A DNA stretch of 64,000 nt. It comes from Limnomonas spitsbergensis. Taxonomy: Eukaryota; Chlorophyta; Chlorophyceae; Chlamydomonadales. Each line of letters opens with the position of its first letter. The first letter of the stretch is position 1. The stretch covers positions 1,240,001 through 1,304,000 of the forward strand of contig JAYJMM010000039.1 of NCBI GenBank assembly GCA_037349105.1, given 5' to 3'. The translations under genes were made by a program, and so were the position numbers. Positions 54,101-63,864 of this stretch are shown here, in pieces. The notes beneath the pieces are model-generated. The model was given only the letters and a program-made list of their open reading frames with translations, did no database searches and was not told the origin of the DNA.

Positions 54101-57100
54101 AACCCTCAGGCCCTCAATGGCCGCTGTCCAATTGTCCTATCACATCAGGCTTTTTCGTGTGTCCTGATCTGATGCAGGCGGTGCTAGGGCTGCTTCCTGG
54201 ACAGTCGGGGCCGGCACCCGTGCATGCTCTGAGAGGTCAGGTGCTCAACGTCAACATCCCCTTCCCACAAAACTCAAAGGTGAGCTGCGCATGGGCAAGC
54301 GCGTGGTTTGACGGTCAAGGCTTTTCGACGAAACTCACTCGCACGTGAGATGCGCAGGGGCACGTCCCTAAACCCTACAGCCCAAAACATTTAACCCTGA
54401 GCCCTTCAACCACAAAGCTCCCAGGTGAGATGCACGGGGGTGCAGTTGCCTCGCACGGAATGGCACTCCTTGCTGTTGCCTCTGCACTGTTCCAGCCAGG
54501 GGGGGGGGGGGCAACCGGCGGTTCTTCGCTTTGACAAAAATTTCCGCCCCCGAGCCGCTGGTTGCCCTCCCCTTGGTTCCAGCCGACTGTTGGTTCTTTC
54601 CTTGCGGCTTGATGCTGATGGTATGTGACGGTATCATACACCTCCCTCCTCTCTTCCTTATGTCTGCTGGGATCCATCACACTTTCACTCCCGTCCCTCA
54701 TCTCTGCCTCACGTCTGCTGGGATCCATCACACTTTCACTCCCGTCCCTCATCTCTGCCTCACGTCTGCTGGGATTCATCACACTTTCACTCCCCTCCCT
54801 CATCTCTGCCTCACGTCTGCTGGGATCCATCACACTTTCACTCCCGTCCCTCATCTCTGCCTCACGTCTGCTGGGATTCATCACACTTTCACTCCCCTCC
54901 CTCATCTCTGCCTCACGTCTGCTGGGATTCATCACACTTTCACTCCCGTCCCTCCTCTCTGCCTCACGTCTGCTGGGATTCATCACACTTTCACTCCCCT
55001 CCCTCCTCTCTTCCTTACGTCTGCTGGGATTCATCACACTTTCACTCCCGTCCCTCCTCTCTGCCTCACGTCTGCTGGGATTCATCACACTTTCACTCCC
55101 GTCCCTCCTCTCTGCCTCACGTCTGCTGGGATTCATCACACTTTCACTCCCCTCCCTCCTCTCTTCCTTAAGTCTGCTGGGATCCATCACACTTTCACTC
55201 CCCTCCCTCATCTCTGCCTCACGTCTGCTGGGATTCATCACACTTTCACTCCCGTCCCTCATCTCTGCCTCACGTCTGCTGGGATTCATCACACTTTCAC
55301 TCCCGTCCCTCCTCTCTGCCTCACGTCTGCTGGGATTCATCACACTTTCACTCCCCTCCCTCCTCTCTTCCTTATGTCTGCTGGGATCCATCACACTTTC
55401 ACTCCCCTCCCTCATCTCTGCCTCACGTCTGCTGGGATTCATCACACTTTCACTCCCGTCCCTCCTCTCTGCCTCACGTCTGCTGGGATTCATCACACTT
55501 TCACACCCCTCTCTTAAAGAAAGAAACCCTGAGGTGTGGATTAAGGAAGGCACCTGGTCGGCCGCAGCACTGAGTAGCCTACCATCTCGCTTCGTGTGCG
55601 GCTAACCGGTACGCGGGAATACCCGAGGTTTGCCATCCCCCATCCATTATTGACTGAGACAGATACTTCTCGGAGGTCTATAGGTACAACCCTTTCACCC
55701 TTTGAGGGATCGAAACAACCTTGATCACTGGGAGTCGAGTCCCCATCAGTTGCATTGACACATCAACGACCTGCCTGGTGGCCCATGTACCATTAAACCT
55801 CAGTGACATGTTCCTGACAATATCCCAACATTCCCTCCCTCTTTCTGACTGATGATTTGGTCGGCTGCTTTTTGCCTTGGCAGACGTTGCAAGGATTCTA
55901 CATGACACATCACTACATCAGAGCCTCAGTGGCATGCGTGTCTCTCACAACATACCAACTGTACCTCTCTCTTTATATTGCATGATGTGGTTGGTCGCCT
56001 CTGTGCCCTTGCAGACAGTACAGGGATTCTATCTGACACATCAGAGCCTCAGTGGCGTGTTTTTGACCTTCAAAGAGGTGGTGGAGCCGACAGGGCAACA
56101 CATGGCGCTCATCGACGAGCACACGCCCGACTCGCGAGTGTTCAGGAACTATGCCGGGAATGTAGAAGAGTGAGTGATGGTTGGAGGGATGCACAGACAG
56201 GCATGGGCTGGAGGACTCGTGAGGGGGGCGAGGGGGGGGGGCTGAAAAGAAAAGGAAAATAATACAAACTACTTCCCGCAGGGGCGTGAGGGTCAGCGCG
56301 TGAGGTTCAGTGCGGAAACAGTGTGGCATGGGCTGGAGGACACTTGAATAAAGGGGGGGTGAGGGGAGGGACTGAAAAGAGAAGGAAAGAAGAAAACTGC
56401 TTACCACGGGGGCGTGAGGTTTCAGGAAACAGTGCGGCATGGGCCAAGGCCGCATCCGCGCCGCTACCATCCTTACAACATAGAAATCATACAAGCTACG
56501 GTGGGGGCTGAGAAATGCCCTTGAACGCTGTGTCTGCTTTCGTTTCAAATCCAGGGGTGGCTTTGGAAGCATGCGCTACGCCTGATCTACTTGGATGCGT
56601 AATTATGTACAGTCAGCACAAAAAGGATAGTTGAGCATGCTCCACACGACCTTTTGGGGCCTTCCAGGAGGCCATCCATGGGCCATCATCGGGTCAAAAT
56701 CATGACCGGGCCCATCGCCCGTGGTCCGAGCAGCAGGGGTTGCTGTATCAGGTCCCCCCGGCTCATGGATGGAGTTTAAAAGGGATGGAAACTACATCTG
56801 GCATGGGCGTGAAGCATGAAGTTTAAGGGCACAGTGCGGCATGGGCCGAGGCCACGTCCACCCCGTGACTATCGATAGAGTGCAGCTGAACTGTGCCAAA
56901 AACAAATATGATAGGCACTGGCATGTCGAGATGGTCTCAGGTTTCATGGTTGTGACACTAGGAACGTTTCCCTGCGAGGGGAAGCCCCTGCCTTTGATCG
57001 TACTGACAGGCTCTCACGTCAAACAAGCTTGCAGGCGCATATAGCAAGCTTTAGTCGATTTTTTGTAACAACTGAGGAGCCTTGTTCGAAAGGGCCAGGC

Positions 57101-57813
57101 AGCCAAGCGACCAGATAACACGCACTGTCCCTAAACCCTAACCCTAACCCCCAGGCAACTGGATAACACGCACTGTCCCTAAACCCTAACCCTAAACCCT
57201 AAGCAACCGGATAACACACACTGTTCCTTAAGCCTACACCCTGAACCCTTAGCAACCAGATAACACGCACTGTCCCTAAACCCTAACCCTAAACCCTAAG
57301 CAACCGGATAACACACACTGTTCCTAAACCCTAACCCTAAACCCTAAGCAACCGGATAACACACACTGTCCCTAAACCCTAACCCCTAAGCAACCAGATA
57401 ACACGCACTGTCCCTAAACCTCAAACCCTGAACCCTTAGCAACCGGATAACACACACTGTCCCTAAACCCTAACCCCTAAGCAACCAGATAACACGCACT
57501 GTCCCTACACCTCAAACCCTGAACCCTTAGCAACCGGATAACACAAACTGTCCCTAAACCCTAACCCCTAAGCAACCAGATAACACGCTCTGTCCCTGAA
57601 TCTCGCAGCGATGAAGTCGAGGGTGGCGACGGCTGGGCGGTTCGAAATAACTTCATCAGCGTGACACCCCTGGGGCTACGCTCCTGCATACCCAGTCGGC
57701 TAGAGTTTGAGGGGAGCAATGCCCGGGTGATGGATGCCACCGTGGCCGTCATCCTTGCCGCGGCAGCAAGCATGGGGCTGACTGCCTCTGGCATCCCAGC
57801 TGCCAGGCTATGA
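48115..57813 (+). CDS. surE: 5'-nucleotidase SurE family
   Basis: Seven exons (48115-48285, 49611-49745, 50742-50849, 52365-52460, 54178-54279, 56015-56169, 57609-57813) join to 323 residues. The metal site motif [13 protein letters not shown] (D22, D23) opens the domain. Ser55 in CSGQ, the [15 protein letters not shown] segment, and [24 protein letters not shown] (N114) are further SurE signatures, followed by [10 protein letters not shown] and NVNIPFP. SurE proteins remove phosphate from nucleoside monophosphates using a divalent metal. Plants carry similar proteins of about this length. No clear targeting peptide is seen. Introns make up about 90 percent of the gene, and five of the seven exons have edge copies in neighbouring introns. 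Confidence 0.95.
48390..49100 (+). repeat. Spaced copies of SurE exon 1 donor edge
   Basis: The junction text GCGCCCAAGGCGGAGTGCTC...GGCAG|GTGAGG recurs in diverged form near 48400, 48545, 48695, 48840 and 49060, for example ATGCGCTCCAAAGGCGGATTG...GAAGGTGAGG. The spacing is about 145-220 bp. Some copies keep a GTGAGG donor. Confidence 0.7.
49245..49350 (+). repeat. Duplicated ACTGGAAAGGGTYCAGTGGC around inverted telomere motifs
   Basis: The two copies (49248 and 49324) flank GGCTTTAGGGTTTACCCTAA and CCCTAAACCC, so telomere-type motifs in opposite orientations sit between duplicated ends. It lies in SurE intron 1. Confidence 0.85.
50165..50352 (+). repeat. Family 1 copy, inverted-repeat (MITE-like) subtype
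   Basis: It begins TTTTTTCGTGTACTCAGCTAC and ends GTAGCCGAGAAAAAG, giving terminal inverted repeats. The middle has CCCCATTTATGGCCAG and GGCCGGTCCAGGTTTGGTC. No coding sequence. It lies in SurE intron 2. Confidence 0.78.
50595..50710 (+). repeat. 22-bp minisatellite TGTTGATCTGGCGGC
   Basis: Five to six units of TGTTGATCTGGCGGCYTMGCC lie just before SurE exon 3. Confidence 0.92.
50850..51060 (+). repeat. Two diverged copies of SurE exon 3 donor edge with telomere motif
   Basis: After the exon 3 donor come CCCTAAACCCTA (about 50863) and then TGTACTCCGGAATGGCCGCA with CAGGCTCAAGTGGCGGCAAG (about 50893-50940), matching exon TGTATTCTGGAACGGTCGGA and CAGGCCCAAGAGGCGGCGTG. A second partial copy lies at about 51030-51055. 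Confidence 0.88.
51445..51640 (+). repeat. Family 1 copy, inverted-repeat (MITE-like) subtype
   Basis: It begins GTCGTGACTCGGCTACATGT and ends GTAGCCGAAAAAGG. The middle matches the copy at 50165. It lies in SurE intron 3. Confidence 0.78.
52250..52364 (+). repeat. Decoy copy of SurE exon 4 acceptor edge with telomere motif
   Basis: About 53 exon-like bases start at 52266 (GGCCTACCCGCC, GCTCTGTCTCTGGACAACCA), 99 bp before the real start at 52365. The acceptor AG is AT in the copy. TTAACCCTAAACCCTAAACC lies between copy and exon. Confidence 0.93.
52461..53905 (+). repeat. GAAGCAAGGTAT arrays and copies of SurE exon 4 donor edge
   Basis: Two arrays of 10-15-bp units (about 52490-52680 and 53505-53820) grow out of intron text resembling the donor region GTTAGTAAGCAAGATATAAA. 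Exon-end copies occur near 52685-52712 (GGAGGACTGCTGTCTGGCCG), 53480-53515 (CTCTCTGTCCGTAATCAAAG) and 53830-53890 (GGAGGACTGCTG, then TCTGTCCATCATCAAGG). Confidence 0.85.
54335..54445 (+). repeat. Copies of SurE exon 5 donor edge with telomere-like filler
   Basis: The junction CCACAAAACTCAAAG|GTGAGCTGCGC recurs as CCACAAAGCTCCCAGGTGAG (about 54409) and partly at 54341. CCCTAAACCCTACAG and TTAACCCTGAGCCC lie between them. The donor in the second copy is intact. Confidence 0.8.
54640..55515 (+). repeat. 51-bp minisatellite, about 17 copies
   Basis: Unit GTCTGCTGGGATYCATCACA followed by CTTTCACTCCC. Because 51 is a multiple of three and several frames lack stops, frames of over 320 codons are open on both strands (54531-55517 and 54625-55605 plus; 54375-55553 minus). 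These are repeat artefacts in SurE intron 5. Confidence 0.95.
55780..56060 (+). repeat. Tandem copies of SurE exon 6 acceptor region
   Basis: The block TTGGTCGSCTSY...GGCAG|AC.GT.CA.GGATTCTA...ACACATCA...GAGCCTCAGTGGC occurs with its acceptor at 55883 and again at 56014 (real). A third, older trace (AACCTCAGTGACATGTTCCT) lies near 55797. The acceptor AG is intact in the copy. Offset is 131 bp. Confidence 0.9.
56660..56765 (-). repeat. Dispersed repeat family 1 copy, partial
   Basis: Reverse-orientation landmarks: ATCGCCCGTGGTCCGAGCAG and GGGGTTGCTGTATCAGGTCC. Confidence 0.55.
57115..57608 (+). repeat. Telomere-motif minisatellite ending at SurE exon 7 acceptor
   Basis: About ten units of GCAACCRGATAACACRCACT followed by GTCCCTAAACCCTAACC-type text, 40-48 bp each. 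The last unit runs straight into the acceptor CTCGCAG at 57608. Confidence 0.95.
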
Positions 57814-57854
57814 CATCTTGTGCTTGAAGACTGTGTTACAGCGCTTCAACCACA

Positions 57855-58260
57855 TTCAGCCATGGCACGGCCTATACAGCCGGTGGTGCCGTGTGCATCA
57901 AGCCTTACTGCTGGGCCATTCAAGGTTTGCGGTAACCATCGGCTGAGTGGGTGGTGCCATCCGGTGGCCCTCTGATGAGGTAGGGAGGGGGCAGATGCGC
58001 ATATATGTAGACACTGACATGGAACTTGTGACCCCGGCCTTGTTGTTGACGTGGACCTGAGGCAGGGGGCGACAGATGTGCATCAAGCCTTGCTGCTGGG
58101 CCATTTGTTGAAAGCCTTTGAAGGTTTGGTAACCATTGGCTCAGTGGGTGGCGCCATCCGGTGGCCCTCTTATGAGGCAGGGGGGGGGCAGATGTGCACA
58201 AATATAGACACTGGCATGGAACTTGTGACCCCGGCCTTGTTGTTGACGTGGACATGAGTC
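57855..58260 (+). repeat. Tandem duplication in SurE 3' flank containing family 1 cores
   Basis: Two copies, about 210 bp apart, of GTGCATCAAGCCTT...CTGCTGGGCCATT, GGTGGCCCTCT.ATGAGG.AG, and ACATGGAACTTGTGACCCCG. Confidence 0.88.
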
Positions 58261-58582
58261 TCAAGTTTCGAGCGCCATCATAGATTAATATCACGGTACT
58301 ATGGGAATTATTGACTGGCGATCTAGCAAGTATTGGAGAGCTGTTATATAGAAATACTTTGTTCAGCTTCAGGGGGGTGACTGATGAGTGTATGGTCTTG
58401 ACAACTGGTGTTGGACTCCTGATTATATCTTGGCTCTTAAATCTTAAGCCATGGACGTTGTACCGTAGCGTTGATTGCCCATCATTATACTGCGAACCAC
58501 AACCTCCATCACAACCAGAAAAACAACCAGAAATCGCATTTGACTAGTCCTCATCTCCTAGATGCATTGTCGAAGCTCGTGA

Positions 58583-58584
<2 letters not shown>

Positions 58585-58633
<49 letters not shown>
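58585..58633. repeat. (GT)n microsatellite
   Basis: An uninterrupted GT run of about 24 units. Confidence 0.98.
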
Positions 58634-58634
<1 letters not shown>

Positions 58635-58635
<1 letters not shown>

Positions 58636-61600
58636 AGTGTCCTATGGAGCATCACAATTGATGCAGGGCCCGCAAACCGGTCGGATACCTGTTTTAAAAA
58701 AACAGTTATTTGCCACAGTTCTCTGGTGCTGAATGGGATCAGCACCGGCATCCAGCATTCTTGCCCTGGAATAGAAACGCAGACTGCTCGCTCGTTGCTA
58801 GTGCCCACTCGGGCCCCCATGCGCCTCTTGGAGCCTTGGGGACTGTTGAGATCAAAATAGTTGAGTGTTGACAGAGCTTCGTATCGTGCTGCAGTTACAC
58901 AGCAAGAAATAGAAATATTGGCTGGTCGGGCAACCAGTGACGCATTACTAACTAGCTAAACTAAAATGGATATGCAAAGGCTGTTTCTGCGTGGCCTTAG
59001 GCGGGATAAAACGTGTATGTGGGCGAGTATGTGGGCGGATATTTTTCTGTCCAGCGGAGAACCATTTGATACAGGGTGATATCTCTAAAAAACCTTTGTG
59101 TGGAGGTTTTGTGGAGGGGGGTGATTTGTCATTACACAGCCGCTGGGCCACGCTGAAAAAGCTTGTGGGCGCCCGACAATATTTGTTGGGGAGGGGGGGG
59201 TCATTTGTGACACACAGTGCGTAACTGTTGATTCGCTGGCAAAGAAAGCGGTTGAGGCAGACGTCGCCTTTTTTAATTCAGGGATCGCCTTGTAAGGAGA
59301 CTTTAAAATAAGTATGCCTCGGAAAAAAAGGGGGGACACAAAAACGAAAACACGCACCGCACGCGAACGTGACGGCCTGGACGACTGACGACGCTCGGCA
59401 TGCACCGGGCTGGCTTGATACGTAATTAGTTAATTACGTACGCATCGACCGCATGTGCGATCACGATGACGAGGAGTGTATTATTCTCAAATTCTCAATG
59501 TCATTTTAAAATACTTAACGTCGGGACAAGGCGATGCGTAGTCAATAAGTTAATGCAAAATATGGGCTGCGGGGCGATAGCAAATCCGTGCACTCCTGTC
59601 GAGAACGAAAACATAAAATTCGTCGCGTAGGCAAAAAGTACCCTACTCAGCGCAGGCGCAGATGAAATATTCGCGATTATTTTGATATTAGGTGCGCGCG
59701 CAGAACGGTAATTCAATAGCGCACAGGCAAAAATTAATTTACAGACCCTTCACGCAACAGTCGTGAGGACACAGGGAACATAGCGTACCAGAAAAGTACG
59801 TTTTCGCTCGAGGCGGATTAGTGTGCACTGAGTTCTCGAATTTTAAGTAGCGCACAGCAGGTCTGCGCACCCCATTATATTATTAATTTCACACAAAGGT
59901 TAGAGCGGATTATGATCAGCCCAGTAGGAGACACGGCGCACAAAATTGGCGAGCGCACCCACCGTTATCAGAGAAAGATGGGGTAATCGTAGAAAGGTGG
60001 GAAAGATCGAAAAAATATGTGGAAAAGGCTTATAAGAAACTGGGGGTGGTCACGCCTATCTCCTCCCTCTTTGCTATCAAAACCCAGCGCCTAGAGGTAC
60101 CAACGCCCCCTTTATATGGCCTCCACAGCTGCCGTGCGCACCACCGACCATTTGCCAGCAAGAATGCCAGGCGGGGGCTGCAACAGCCATACTGAAGAGC
60201 AAGGGAGAGGCGTCTTGTGGGGCAAGGCTGATCTGATAGAAGCTCGCACGGCTGACACCACTGAGCACGATCTGGTTGACACGTTTGAGAGTGTGATTTC
60301 ATTTGTATGGTAAATTGATCCCATCGGCATGAAGTAGATCCTAGAGATTCATGCCAGAAGAAACGGTTCAAACTGAGCTGTCTCCGGAAACAGTCAAACA
60401 TGCCCGTTAGCCTCCCTAGCTCAACGTTCCGCTCCACACGCAGCCCAAGAAAAACGGGACTTATACCGCATTACGACTTCCACTGATACATCGTTAAATC
60501 AAGATAAACTATTTTTGTATGCCATACTTCCCAAGGTAGTGCATCACAACAGGGCCTTCGAATCACAGCACGTGCTGAAACCCCGTTTCCACCTCAAGTA
60601 TTTTCAGTTGTTAACGCTGGATGGAGGGCCTAAGGATGCAAGCGGACTCAGGTCTCATGCACCTTCGGCCTTCCGAATTCACAGGGCTGACTGCCACGAT
60701 GGAAACATAAGGAGATTGCCAGCCGAATGTAGTTGGATTATGGGGATTAATGGACCAATACACCGCATACTTACCCCATGTGCCCCCATCCCCATGCAAG
60801 CCATGTGCACCCCATGCAATTTGTCCGTGGCAACTAGGCTGCAGGCATCTGCTTTCATGGCCAGGCCCACCAGCTAGGAAATCAACTATGTAGACCCTTA
60901 TTCGCGTTCGTTACAAATCACTGCAGTATGAACGCGATGGGCATCCAAACATATTAAAAACTCTTCGACAACATCAATGGCAGTTGTTTCAGTTAGTACC
61001 TGTCCCAGGCATTAAGGTCTCTGACCCCTCTGCTTTTAGCCCTTCAACTTCCCCGCGCACTGCGCGCGGGATATCTTAGCCCCGCCGGAATTAAGCATCA
61101 AAAGGAAGTGTACCGCAATAAAACAATTGCGTTACTCATCATCACTAGTAAGGTACGTGCATTGCACAAGTTTCATACCTCAAGGGTTTGCTGCTGCACA
61201 TGTTTGCATCCCCTGGAAATACTTGGGATCACCACGCCTACTTCGCACAATGCAGGCAACAGACAGAGCCAGTCACAGAGGAAGGAAAATACCAAGGAAG
61301 CAGAATTTAAACCGCACAAGCTCCGCATTGGACGAGATATAATTTGAAGATCAAACGTGGAGCCATAACGAAGGCCAGGGAAGCTTTGTCCCATGCATCA
61401 AATGTCATATGCCCTAATGGACTGAAAAAAAAATCATTGGCTCATAAAATGAGAGATACCAAAATAACCCTGACAAACAATGACCCTACAGAATGCTAGA
61501 TCTCCTTTATTTTTCTAGGCTGGGTACGAGATAACAGAAAGGTATGCTATCTCATTGCGGGAAGCATAACAGCAGAAGTCAAAAACGTACCAGCCGGCGG

Positions 61601-61812
61601 CATCGTGAATATCGAGTTGGGATGAAGATCAAAACAAGTGCTATAGTAAAGAAGCATTGGACAGGATCCAAACAGCAACAAGCCTCTAGGAGGAATACAT
61701 GTTAACATCGATGATGTGATCAGAAAGGTCGAGCCATCAGAAAGACCTGACAACCATGTCCAGGCTACCCCCCAAACAAGGCTTCAAGGCGCATTCCCCA
61801 AAAGCCCAAACC
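58635..61812. other. Intergenic, no gene recognised
   Basis: A partial family 2 repeat (GGAGCATCACAATTGATGCA...GCAAACCGG) lies at 58648-58682. The rest has short frames only, with no recognisable motif or splice chain. Around 59400-60000 the composition is more AT-rich with mixed short palindromes. Confidence 0.5.
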
Positions 61813-63864
61813 TTAGAACAAATCCTGGGGATCGTTGTACAGGAAGCAGAGTTCAGGCATTTCGAAGGCGGCCGCCGCCACTGCCGCCAGCGCCCCAGTG
61901 GTCTGCATCTGCCCGCCCCCCTCACGATGCACCTGCCGGTTGACATGCCCATCGCCTTCCATGGAGAAACATTTGCCCAGCATCGCAGCATCGGCATCAA
62001 TCCAGCCCAAAGGGCCTCCCTCCGCAGCCGGCACTGCATCAGGCACCTTCTCGCCGCCTTTCTCCACTGCCACATAAGCACACGCACCATGGTCAGTTGA
62101 CAGCAAGCCTTTGTTTCCACAGACATCGTAAATCCGCTGCGTGGAGGCCGTATTAGGGCCAGACAGGGCCGACACTACACCAAGCACCTCAATAGCTCCA
62201 CCGGCCGGCCGCTCCTCTGCTGCCCTGCTACACCCATCAGGCTGGCTGGCGCGTCGGAACTGCACACACTCCGACAGGAACGCTTCCAAGTCGATGCCAT
62301 CCAGGCCAAAGCTGCTCAGCAGCCTACTCAGGACAGGGGCGGGAGAAAGCGGCAGCGTGCTCAAGACAGGCGCGGGAACGAGCGGCAGCACCCTCAGGTC
62401 GTTTTCGGGAATAGGCGAAGTAGCCACAGGCATCGCATCACCTGACACCGCTGTTGTTGCTGGGCCCTTGAAAGCCCTCCGCTGCTTAGCTTGCCTCAGC
62501 TTCTTCATTTTTGCCACAGGTGGGTGCGGGTGCTCAAGGTGTGAAAATGGAGGTGCGTCGTATCCGGGGTACGGATAGGGATGTGATGCATGGTGCCCAG
62601 GGGCTGGAAGGGGATGGAGTGCAAGGTATGGTGGGCTGGCAAGCGGGGGAGGGACTGCTTGTGCCAACTTGATCTTCTTTTTCTTTGGGGGAGGCTGCTG
62701 GAACAGGGGGAAGGGCTGTGCCTGCAGATACTGGGGAGGTGGCTGTGATGAGATGTGGGTCGATGGGTGCTTGGGATCGTGATATAATTTCTGCCCCTGC
62801 TGCCATACAGGCATAGGCAGCTGCGCATCCGACAGCTCCGTGCCGAGCCACAGTTGCGAAATCTGCTGTGAAGAGTGATTTAAGGCCTGCAGGGTGTCCT
62901 GGTAGGGCTGGCCCGACATGTTGTCTTGGCTTTCTTGACGAGGTCCGCTGAGGAAGCATGGCGATGAGGCGACCTCTGGCATGGCAGCTGCCTGTGTCGG
63001 ACAGAGGGGGGGAGGGTGCGTCAAGCTGAAATCAGTGTACAGACACAGGCAGGATGATAAACGTGGAAACGTGTGCTGGAAACGAGGACAGATAAGCAGC
63101 AGCAGCAGCAGCATGTATAGAGTAGGGCGGCTGCAAACTGAAGCAGCATTTTTGGACGGCATATGAAACGCAGGCTTGAGTAGGAACGTTTTAGAAAGAA
63201 CAGCAATGCACACCTCTGCCGTGAAAGCGCGGCGCATTGGGGAACCGCAGCTGCTCTGCGCGCTGCTGCACATGCTGGCTCTGCGCACCACCGTTGGTGC
63301 AGGCAACTTGGGCAGTGCGTATGGCGCATGGCTCTGCTGCGTCTCTCTCCAGGAGGGCGCGGCATCAGGGCCGGGCACAAACATCCAGGGAGAAGCTGCC
63401 TGTGTGGGCAGGCAACAGCCAAGATGCCAGCTGTCTGGTCTTTTGGCATGGACCTGACCCCCTGGGCCAGGGCCGCATACATAGCCCAGCTGCCTTGCAG
63501 CCTCGGGGCCTGGGCCCACAGGTTTTCCAACGGGATCGTGAGTTGATCGGTGCCAGACCCCGCTGGCGGGACGCTCGTGCCCGTGATACGCTGCTGTTGG
63601 GAGGGAGGGGCCAGCGGGCATTGAGATGTGGCTGATTTGATCCTTTCTTTTCTTTGAGGATTGGCGTTGTGGGTCGGGTAGCGGCGAGGGAAGGGGCGCC
63701 CAATAATGGGGAGTGGGGTCGCTTTGCCCTCTGGGCGCTGGATTGTGCGGAGGAGCTAGGAGGCATGGTGCCACCACCTCGTGTCCACATGGGAGAAGCA
63801 GCTTCCTAGAACCAAACTCGGGATAAGCAGCTGTATGCAACCTGCAGGAAAGAAAGGCACCCAT
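61813..63864 (-). CDS. Unrecognised proline-rich protein
   Basis: A single 683-codon open frame spans the region on the minus strand, long for chance even in GC-rich DNA. A likely intron (donor at 63213 after GCAGAG, acceptor at 62992 before GCAGCTGCC) would remove 222 bp, an exact multiple of three without stops, so spliced and unspliced forms would both stay in frame. The middle is proline/histidine-rich (repeated HP, YPYPGYD) with a PPPKKKKIK basic run. A block near the C-terminus (LSSFGLDGIDLEAFLSECVQ) looks like a short helical motif. No known domain was recognised. The right-hand start is uncertain because upstream sequence is cut near the window edge. Confidence 0.5.
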   Translation of the reverse strand: MGAFLSCRLHTAAYPEFGSRKLLLPCGHEVVAPCLLAPPHNPAPRGQSDPTPHYWAPLPSPLPDPQRQSSKKRKDQISHISMPAGPSLPTAAYHGHERPASGVWHRSTHDPVGKPVGPGPEAARQLGYVCGPGPGGQVHAKRPDSWHLGCCLPTQAASPWMFVPGPDAAPSWRETQQSHAPYALPKLPAPTVVRRASMCSSAQSSCGSPMRRAFTAEVCIAVLSKTFLLKPAFHMPSKNAASVCSRPTLYMLLLLLLICPRFQHTFPRLSSCLCLYTDFSLTHPPPLCPTQAAAMPEVASSPCFLSGPRQESQDNMSGQPYQDTLQALNHSSQQISQLWLGTELSDAQLPMPVWQQGQKLYHDPKHPSTHISSQPPPQYLQAQPFPLFQQPPPKKKKIKLAQAVPPPLASPPYLALHPLPAPGHHASHPYPYPGYDAPPFSHLEHPHPPVAKMKKLRQAKQRRAFKGPATTAVSGDAMPVATSPIPENDLRVLPLVPAPVLSTLPLSPAPVLSRLLSSFGLDGIDLEAFLSECVQFRRASQPDGCSRAAEERPAGGAIEVLGVVSALSGPNTASTQRIYDVCGNKGLLSTDHGACAYVAVEKGGEKVPDAVPAAEGGPLGWIDADAAMLGKCFSMEGDGHVNRQVHREGGGQMQTTGALAAVAAAAFEMPELCFLYNDPQDLF

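Noticed and set aside
54375..55605. Frames of over 320 codons on both strands
   Set aside because: They are produced by the 51-bp repeat inside SurE intron 5; both strands cannot be coding and the sequence is purely repetitive.
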